DNA of 64,000 bases from Casuarina equisetifolia (lineage: Eukaryota; Streptophyta; Magnoliopsida; Fagales; Casuarinaceae), in contig CM052356.1 in the NCBI GenBank assembly GCA_028551475.1, positions 11,745,884-11,809,883 of the forward strand. Direction: 5' to 3'. A program made the translations under genes and the position numbers. Position 1 is the first letter of the stretch; each line of letters starts with the position of its first letter. This document shows, piece by piece, positions 56,902 to 64,000 of this stretch. A model generated the notes under the pieces. It was not told the DNA's origin and made no database searches. It saw only the letters and a list, made by a program, of their open reading frames with translations.

Positions 56902-57263
56902 TGTCACGATAGGTATTTTGTATTAAGTAGAAAAGATTAGGCCACTAGTTAAAGTTGTTGACCTTTTTGTATAGCTAGGTAAGGGTGTGAGCTTAACAAG
57001 TTATGGGTGCTAGACCCAAGCCACTAGGTTAGTCTTGTGGGGAAGCTATTTCCTCCACAAAACTAGGTATGTTACTCTTGGCCAATTTATGTTACTTAGG
57101 GCTTGTTTTTAAAAAAATCCCAAATCCAATTAGGTTTCCTGATTGAACCCTAATTTTCTTCACCATCACTTGTAATTGACACTCCTATGAATCCCTTAGT
57201 GGGGATTTTGCTCTTGAAGGCCCCAACACTAGGTTTAAAGTTATAATTGATTGATCCATATCA
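56902..57263 (+). repeat. Probable 5' LTR of a Ty3-gypsy element
   Basis: 362 bp starting TGTCACGATAGG (the common gypsy LTR start) and ending CATATCA. It is followed two bases later by a tRNA-Met-type primer-binding site. No 3' partner was found in the window, so the assignment rests on position and termini. Confidence 0.6.
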
Positions 57264-57265
57264 TT

Positions 57266-57278
57266 TGGTTTTAGAGTA
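57266..57278 (+). other. Primer-binding site (tRNA-Met type) of gypsy element
   Basis: 'tggttttagagta' corresponds to the usual TGGTATCAGAGTA with two changes. It sits directly after the LTR and just before the gag start at about 57,289. Confidence 0.55.
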
Positions 57279-57288
57279 GTCTAGATCA

Positions 57289-59760
57289 TGGATGAAGGCA
57301 AGGGTGTCTCAAGTAGAGTCAATAGCTTTATAGCTATCAATCATTGTTCATGATATCAAGGAAATGATGGCAATGCTTTTGGCAAAAATAGAGGAATTGT
57401 CATCCAATGTAGAAGGCTCAATGAAATACCAGTCAAAGTGGCCAACAATGGTGGTTTGCATGATGACTTAGTGGGATCGTCAAAGGGAATCGGTGACTAG
57501 AATCAAACAAGTGAAATGGGTAGATTGGGCCAATTAGACAAAATGTTTATGCTAGATGAGATAACAAGAATCTAGGGAGGACAACTTGTTTTAACACTAA
57601 TGAAGACCCAACTTCTTGGATCTTTAAGGCATCTGAGTTTAACAAATTTCATGAGTTGTTAGATGTGGAGAAAGTGTGTGTGGCTTCATGGAACATGGAA
57701 AGATTGGTAGTTAGATGGCCTTAAGCATTCAAGATGGATCTTAGGTAGGCTAAAGAAATTCTAAATTGGAGCAAATTGTAGTAAGGTTTTCTAGAAAGCT
57801 ATGGTTCTAATCAATCTTGTAGATCTTATAGAAGGATTATATGGGTCTATTGATGAAGGTTATCCATTAATTGCTCGACAAGCAGTTAAGGGTTTCATTA
57901 GTGGGTTAAAAATGGGTACCAAAGCTACTGTACATGCTAAGGATTCAAAGATAATTAAGGAGGCAATGAAACTAGTGATGATATATAGAGAAAGAAATGT
58001 TTAGTGAAGGATAAGAAATATAGTTCTAGTGTGGAAGGTGCATGAGGATCTAACTGTTCGGTGAAATTTAAATGCAATTGAACATGTCGAACAAGTAATA
58101 TAATGATAAGAAAGCTATCGTCCCACGAAGATTGGTGAATACTAAACTAATTAAGTATTAATGATGAATTAATCCTAAAATTTATCTAGCAAATCAAAAT
58201 ATTGTTGAAGATGAATTAAAATTTAAAATTTCTAAAACAAAAACTCAAAACTAATTAAAATTGAATCCAAGTAAGAAAAATCAAGATGAGACACATGTTA
58301 GAGCTTCCGATTTCACCATAACTACTAGATATGAATTTCCATAGTTTATGCCTGCAAGAATGATATTATCTATGTGATAGCGGAATTTCTTAATTTATTT
58401 ACTATCCTATGTCTAGGTATAGTAAACCTATTTAGTTCATTAATTCACTATATCTCTATATGTGAATTGAAACAAACCAAATGCATTAGGATCTGTGAAT
58501 ATTCCTGGTTTACAATAAATCTTTCGATCATCTTATCACCAAAAGCCACACAAATAACATGGTATATGTCTATCCATATTTAATTCATGGTTATATATTA
58601 TAAGAAGCAATTGCATATTATTACCTTTCAGTCTCTAACATACACATCAAATCATTCAAGTGGTGGCCAATCACTTAAAAGCATTAAGCATAATAATATA
58701 TAACTCACATAAATAAACTATCTTGCAAAACATAAAACTTATAGGATTCACATCATCATAGTTAGGCTACATCTTCGCTCTAACAAAAGAAGTTTAGAAC
58801 ATAATGAAATAATGAGGAAGAACAATAATAAGAAACAAAGAAGGCATCTTGAATCTAAGAACAAGAAGTCTGTCACCCTTTTTGTCTTCTCTTCAAGAAA
58901 TCTTGAATTCTTGGCCTCTCTCTTGAGTTGAATCTTGAATTCTTGGCCTCTTTCTTGAGTTGTGCTTAATTTCCTCCTTGGTTTCAACGACAACTTCTTT
59001 TCTCTCTTCCTTCCCCCTCTCTTCTATGCAGGGCTCCTCTTTTATATAGGGTATGGGATCTAGAACTTTCTCCTTATCCTAATAGCATTGGGTTTTGGAT
59101 TCCCAATACAATTGGGTTTTAGACTTCTATATTAATTAGGCTTTGGACTCCTAATAGGACTAGGTTTTCTAATTATTTAAAAGAATAATAACAATAAAAA
59201 TCTAATAACAATTATCCAAAGCCCAAGCCCAAGCCCATCTTGATTTCCTTCACCTTGATAATTTGACCATCTTCTGCCATATAATAAGTACCAGGTTCTC
59301 CATGCTTGTTCTTTTTCTTCATGCCTCCTTATGCTACATAAATAAGACAAATTTAAGTAAATAAAGAGGAATTCAAATATTTTCTCACAAACATTAGAGA
59401 ATTTATTATTTAAATTAGGTAAAATAACTCTATAAAAATAGAGTTATCACTAACCCTATGGAGGAATCTTTTATCCATCAGGCATTTCACCTTAGTGGAG
59501 ATAGAAGAATGGAGGCAAAAATGGTTATATTTTCATTGTAATGATTAGTATACGTTAGCACATTAATACAAGAACAAACTATTTTTGTTAGAAGTGGTGT
59601 GGGCAAATGAATGGGATGAAAATTTAGGATAGCAAAATTTAAAGGAGTATGAAATGGAGGATATACCTATTATGGAGGCAAGGATGGAGATTTCTAATAT
59701 AGCTTTTTATGGAGGATATACCTATTACTTCCACTAAAGTTATTGATGCTTAGATCTAGA
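57289..59760 (+). pseudogene. Ty3-gypsy gag remnant, interrupted by a solo LTR
   Basis: It starts MDEGKGVSSRVNSF at 57,289. Gag features run in shifting frames. A 'WIFKASEF' region lies at about 57,617-57,640, and the open piece 57,801-58,004 ends 'SKIIKEAMKLVMIYRERNV'. The reading stops at 58,054 where the 1,395-bp solo LTR is inserted. After the second target copy it resumes at 59,455 and includes a degenerate zinc-knuckle region ('LYFHCND' then 'KNKLFLLEV', about 59,520-59,605) and an 'EISNIAFYG' segment near 59,690. No RT or integrase follows; the element is truncated. Confidence 0.65.
58055..59449. mobile_element. Solo LTR, 1,395 bp, TSD CTAAC
   Basis: It starts TGTTCGGTG and ends AGTTATCA, flanked by a perfect 5-bp duplication CTAAC at 58,050-58,054 and 59,450-59,454. 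It contains no retrotransposon coding region. The minus-strand beginning TGATAACTC...TAGAGTTA has a short inverted repeat, and the other end holds an 'aagtaatataatgataag' type segment I associate with large plant LTRs. An internal near-duplicate occurs around 58,903-58,968. It was most likely left by recombination between two LTRs. Confidence 0.85.
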
Positions 59761-59797
59761 TAACTCATATGCTTTAGACTAAGTAAAGAAGAAGTAT

Positions 59798-60129
59798 TTT
59801 TTACCTTTTAGGCATGACTTTTGGGCAATCTATATCATCCAATGGGAAAAATGTATTCCTAAGATTAAGCTTGATGACATGGCCTTTGTTGCTGTCATAA
59901 CAAATGCTTGTCCAATTATAGTAATCATCACCAACCCAAGAACAGAGTCGACCCAATGGATCTGTGAGACTTTCTTTAAGGTTAAAAAGTGCTTCCATCT
60001 CTAGTTTTGAGCATTTGAAAGTAGAGTTTTTGGTGTATGAAGTGGCATTTGTAACTACAAGGAAAGATGCAATTGTAGTAAGAATGAGGAAAAAGCTAAA
60101 AGGAATAATAAGGTGTGGAATCTAACCAT
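59798..60129 (-). pseudogene. Receptor-like protein N-terminal fragment (LRRNT)
   Basis: Read on the minus strand. A start at 60,129 encodes a hydrophobic signal peptide ('MVRFHTLLFLLAFSSF'). A frameshift leads into 'NATSYTKNSTFKCSKLEMEA' and then 'LFNLKESLTDPLGRLCSWVG', 'YYNWTSICYD' and 'GHVIKLNLRN'. This is the LRR N-terminal cap found in plant cell-surface receptor-like proteins of the Cf/EIX type. The usual Cys of the 'CCNW' motif is changed to Tyr. The frame stops at 59,801 before any leucine-rich repeat, so this is a broken fragment. Confidence 0.8.
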
Positions 60130-60744
60130 TTTGCTAACAAAATAGTTGAGCATCTAAATGGACATGATGCTACAAGCATAAGGTCTAGTATTCATTCTTG
60201 TAAGGAAGGAGGGCATCACCTTCCTAAAAATTAGTTTTTCTTTTTCATAAAATAATGTGCAATAAAATTATTTCTTCTTTCCATCTTGTACATGCAAATG
60301 GCCTAGTAAATTGCACATGGACCCATGCAATTTTGTTTTAGTAGAATGTCACATGAGAACATGTTGTATATACGTAAGAAATACACAACCTAGAAGGAAA
60401 AGATGAAACCACTTTACAAGTCATTTACACTACTGTTTTGTTTTTTTTAGCTTAGGGTTCTAGTCATGTTAAACTTTAAGGTAAGTTCATATGTGGTGAC
60501 TATATAAACAGAAACGTATCTCCATTAATAGAACTAAGTAAAAATATAAACCTTCAATCAAAGTCTCGAAAATCTTTTTACTTTATTCATGGTATGACCA
60601 AACAAAACCACTAGACCAGCTAAGCACCCACTCTTTGTTGGTCCCTATAAAATAAAAAGAAGTCACATACGCTTTGTCAGTCCGTCCACATTGGACTTAA
60701 AGTTTGTCTTAGTCTAAAGATGATAGACCATGGAATTGTGAGAT

Positions 60745-61340
60745 TTACAAATAATAACCAATGAAATGTAAAGAAAGATAGGCTGAAGTCTCAACAGGAG
60801 GATGGCTTGTCAAGTACCCAAATACGTTTTGAATTTCACTTAGTCTAATGATGGTATACTTGGTAGGGTACGTTATACGTAATTCATTGTTACCGTCTTT
60901 GTATCCACAACAAGTTAGAATTTGGAAATGAACTCGCAACTAGAGTTTTCATAGTGAGGGACATTGAGATATCTAAAAATCTAAGATCAACCACAATATT
61001 TCGGAATAGTGTGTCCGTTAAAAAATATTCAAGGTTCAAGTAACTCAAATGTACATGGCTCTTACCATATATTTTTTCCATTAAAACATACAGACATGGT
61101 GATTTTTTTCGTTGGAAGAAAGAGGCTTTGAGCCAATTGGAGTCTAGAATCAAAAGATTGGGTTTCACCACCTACTCCGCTAAACTTCTACAAAAAAATG
61201 ATCTGCAAGATTGGAAGCAAATGCATGTTCCCACCAAAGCTTGGACCCCTTCTGTTGGAAAAAGCTTCTTATTTGGTCTCACTTTCTTTTCAAATCATAA
61301 AGTAGGCAATCATGTGATACTAAACTCTAAAACATCTTGA
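60745..61340 (-). pseudogene. Leucine-rich-repeat remnant of a receptor-like protein
   Basis: On the minus strand from about 61,240 downward, decayed LRR text follows the order of receptor-like proteins. It shows 'NMHLLPILQIIF' (equivalent to NMLPSLLELHL), 'QSFDSRLQLAQSLFLP' (about 61,115-61,160), a 'YLNLEYFLTDTLFRNI' segment (about 60,995-61,045) and 'LRFLDISMS' (about 60,955-60,985). Stops and frameshifts are common. It lies upstream, in reading direction, of the N-terminal fragment at 60,129-59,798. It therefore belongs to another copy or was rearranged. Confidence 0.6.
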
Positions 61341-62691
61341 GTAATTTCTCTAATTTCATTTTGTGATACAGGAGTTCACCGTCGCCACAAACTACACAGA
61401 TTGCCGTGTTTTAATACTTAGCATGTCTCAAACTCTCCATAATCTGAAAATAAATCTAGTTATAATACTAACATATCAAGATTACAATTTAGTTTTGCTA
61501 ACAATTAAAGCATCAGTTCCAGCAAGAAACTTGCTGTCTTATGAGAAAAGAAAAAAGAGGGAACAACTATTGAAGGATTTTATTACTTCAAAAAAAAAAA
61601 AAAAGCATCAGCAAAAATCTTCATGAGTAATGTTGTGACAATTCACATTCTTTGTAATGTCTTATAAAATCCTTTATACATAAATAAATGATTCATTTTT
61701 CTTAAATATCAACTTTTTTGTAAAAAGAAGAAGAAGGGCCTTGTAACAATTAACTACAGCAATCTGTGTAGTTTCATTTTTAAGCAGGCAAGAGATATAA
61801 GGACTTCGACTGCCGAGTCTCTCTCTGCTATCAACCAAAATATGAAGATAAAAAACGATGTCCTAGTCTTCCCACTATCTTATTTCTTTTTTGTTTCTTT
61901 TCTCTTTTTTGTTTCTTTTCTTTCGTGTGACCTGGGGCTATGTTGGAAGCCTAAACGTGCAAAGCACAATGCGCCATGGATGACGGGTGAGAAATAGGGG
62001 TAAACAAACCACTCAAAAACACAAAGGTGAGAAATAGTTGGTATTTTGTTCTACTTTTCTTCTTATTTGTTTTGATTATGTTAGATCTATCAAAAAATCC
62101 TGATAGATGGGTCATAACTTGTTGCTAACTCTTTTATTAACATTGCATAAGTAATGGATTAATTTGCCCTGTTCTCCTTAAATAGTTGGTACTAGATTTG
62201 GCCATCTACGCCCAAATTACAAAAATGCTAACAGGACTTTCTTGTCGGGAATCTAATTGTCGTCAAAGAACTGGTTTGTCTTGTAAATCTAATTTGTTGG
62301 ATCCTAATTTAGATACTTTGGGTTTAATGCTGGACGCGACTCCACCTGAGTTGTTAGAAGCTAAGCCTAACCTAAGTGTTAGAATCTGTAAATATATCTG
62401 CAAATGGTACACATCAGCCAATGAAAATTGGCAATTAGGTGGAAACCACCTAGCCAAGACGTAAACGCGCATGGATTCGTTTTTCAGGCAACTAGACCAC
62501 CGAACATAAACCTTGCGTAACAAGGGCGCTCAGCGTTCCCACTCCTCTCTCCCTGAATGGAATCGCTGGCCATTTGCCCAACCACCTCCTTACCCCGCAC
62601 ACTGCGACTGTCCGCCCACCTGCTCACCGAGCCTCGACTGGAGTCATTGGGCTTCGACTGAGGGCTTAAGGTCCGTTGCGCCTCGGAAACC
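61341..62691. other. Intergenic, AT-rich then GC-rich leader of the ASL pseudogene
   Basis: No recognised gene. An A-run lies at 61,590-61,603 and T-rich tracts near 61,885-61,920. From about 62,520 base composition switches to GC-rich, continuing into exon 1 of the argininosuccinate lyase pseudogene; this is probably its old promoter and leader. No chloroplast transit peptide is readable in frame with the lyase exon. Confidence 0.45.
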
Positions 62692-63880
62692 ATGAGCGCC
62701 TCTCAGGGCGATCGAGTGGCCTAGAAGACCAAGGAGGTCAAGCTCTGGGGCGGCCAGTTCGAGGAGACCGTCAACGACGCGGTGGAGCGGTTCACCGAGT
62801 CCATCTCCTTCGACAAGGAGCTTTACAAGCACGACATCATAAGGAGTAGGGCCCACTCTTCCATGCTTGCCAAACAAGTATTTCCCTTTCTTTTCCTTTT
62901 CGTCTGTTTGGTTCCCAAGAAAATGACAACGAGGTGAGAAACTCGGTTTTGAGTGTTTTGCCGTGTTCTCTCCTTGGGTTGCCGGGAAAATGTGGAAAAT
63001 TTTGGACCGCGCGAAGTGATTACTTTTTGTACGAACACTTCTAAGTTCAGGTCCCTTCCTTTTTTTTGTTTTTGATTTTTTCTTTTTCTTTAATGGGGGA
63101 ATGGTGTGGTCTGTTGCTTTACTTTCATGAGATTTCTTGGCAGTAGGACTTTGGGGTAGTGGTGTCATGACACGAAGCATTCTTTGTGAACCTCAATCAC
63201 TGCTTGGTGGATTAGAAAACTCGACTTTGATCAGCCCAATAATAAGACTTGTTGAAGTTGAGAATCCATTTTGCTTTGATGTTTCATTACCAATCATAAG
63301 TGAAAATTGGCGATATTAGCCAACACGTTGCTTTACGGCTCTCGAATTTCACAGAAAAATAAAAAGGGTTGCAACTTATAATGCATACTCACTTAAGTTT
63401 TACAAGAAACAATTAATGACATTGGGCGACATCTTGTTCTGTTGCAAGGATTGATAAGTTCCAGTGATCGGGACAGTATTCTTCACAGACTTGATTCAAT
63501 CAAGAGGAGCGTCGAATTAAGTCCGTGAAGAATACTGTCCCTATCAGCATTGAAAACGATGAATTTGTATGGAGAATTGATAGGGAGGATGTGCACATGA
63601 ACATTGAAGGGTCACTTACTGATATGATTGGTGAATCTGCCAAGAAGCTCCGCACAGCTCGTAGCCAAAACGATCAAGTTGTGAAAGACTTTTGCATGTG
63701 GTGTCGTGATTCCATTGATAGTATTGTAGTACACATCAAACATCTTCAAGTTACTTTAGTGATAATGGCTTTAAAGAATGAGAGCCTTATTGCTCTTGGT
63801 TATAAGCATTTGCATAGGGCACAACCTATCTTACTACAACATCTTCTCTTAGCCTATGTTGAGCATGCCTATAGTGCGTG
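62692..63880 (+). pseudogene. ASL: Argininosuccinate lyase pseudogene (5' part)
   Basis: The parent enzyme splits argininosuccinate into arginine and fumarate in plastids. Exon 1 (62,692-62,877) encodes 'EVKLWGGQFEETVNDAVERF' and 'ESISFDKELYKHDI' up to 'SMLAKQ', then a GT donor. Exon 2 resumes at 63,448 with 'GLISSSDRDSILHRLDSI' and later 'DREDVHMNIEGSLTDMIGES', 'KKLRTARSQNDQVVKDF' and 'HRAQPILLQHLLLAYVE'. Lesions are a TAG in codon 11 of exon 1, an acceptor reading TGCAA instead of TGCAG before GGATTG, and a 38-nt insertion at 63,511-63,548 that shifts the frame. Lyase homology stops at about 63,870, where the sequence enters a microsatellite. The intron between the exons shows it came from gene duplication, not retroposition. 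Confidence 0.9.
63465..63546. repeat. Inverted repeat (33-nt arms, 16-nt loop) in ASL exon 2
   Basis: 63,465-63,497 and 63,514-63,546 are reverse complements with three mismatches; the loop is 63,498-63,513. The second arm is extra sequence relative to the lyase protein, because homology resumes right after it with 'SIENDEFVW'. A repeated AGC flanks the insertion (63,508-63,510 and 63,546-63,548 overlap). Confidence 0.9.
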
Positions 63881-64000
63881 CATGCATGCGTGCATGCATG
63901 CGTGCATCTGTGCGTGTGAGCATCCGTGCGTGCGTGTATCCATCCGTGCATGCATACATCCGTTCGTGAGTGCGTTTATGTGTGCATGCATGCATGCATC
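63872..64000. repeat. TGCA/TGCG tetranucleotide microsatellite
   Basis: Imperfect tandem TGCA, TGCG and TCCG/TGTG units run from about 63,872 to the window end. Purines and pyrimidines alternate through much of it. It replaces the expected lyase sequence. Confidence 0.9.

Noticed and set aside
58748..58993. 81-residue minus-strand frame within the solo LTR
   Set aside because: Low-complexity hydrophobic tail and internal duplication, inside an LTR without coding function.
62186..62523. Opposed open frames before the ASL pseudogene
   Set aside because: No recognisable domain on either strand, and they overlap each other.

Overview
The window is nuclear DNA of a flowering plant, most likely a woody eudicot (my guess from gene content and protein flavour, not proven). 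The evidence is spliced genes with GT-AG introns, AT-rich intergenic DNA and dense, nested, decayed LTR retrotransposons. There is no bacterial, organellar or CRISPR-like organisation.

Layout. (1) 1-10,800 is a retrotransposon graveyard. It holds a Ty1-copia gag (-), a second copia gag (+), a Ty3-gypsy pol (-) with a polypurine tract, a copia RT/RNase H (+), an array of LTR-end motifs in both orientations, and a probable copia 3' end with LTR. (2) 12,210-33,911 is a gene island with four apparently intact genes whose exons I could place to the base. They are a class I-type NADPH-cytochrome P450 reductase (18 exons, 694 aa, +); a DRMY1-like single-Myb protein (6 exons, 599 aa, +); a NETWORKED2-type actin-binding coiled-coil protein (2 exons, 1105 aa, -) with an in-frame eight-copy 24-residue repeat; and a small uncharacterised plant protein (170 aa, 2 coding exons, -). 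The Myb and NET2 genes converge with 812 bp between their stop codons. I recall the same two families sitting side by side in Arabidopsis (AT1G58210/AT1G58220 and AT1G09720/AT1G09710), so the pair looks like old microsynteny. (3) 38,585-56,370 is a nested block of Ty1-copia elements. One full-length decayed element (39,148-44,940, TSD GATTG) sits inside the LTR of an older copia element. Next to it is a younger element (49,562-54,749, TSD AAATG) disabled by a frameshift and four stop codons. (4) 56,902-59,760 is a Ty3-gypsy 5' end (LTR, primer-binding site, gag) split by a 1,395-bp solo LTR with TSD CTAAC. (5) 59,798-61,340 holds fragments of receptor-like proteins (LRR type). (6) 62,692-64,000 is an argininosuccinate lyase pseudogene. 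It has an early stop, a damaged splice acceptor and a 38-nt fold-back inverted duplication, and runs into a TGCA/TGCG microsatellite at the window edge.

The four intact genes are housekeeping or developmental and show no sign of acting as one pathway. The reductase supplies electrons to P450s at the ER, the Myb protein is nuclear, and the NET2 protein links actin to membranes. I found no convincing undescribed system. The most unusual signals are the NET2 repeat, the ASL fold-back insertion, shared non-canonical LTR ends in one copia family, and a possible C-terminal frameshift in the Myb gene.
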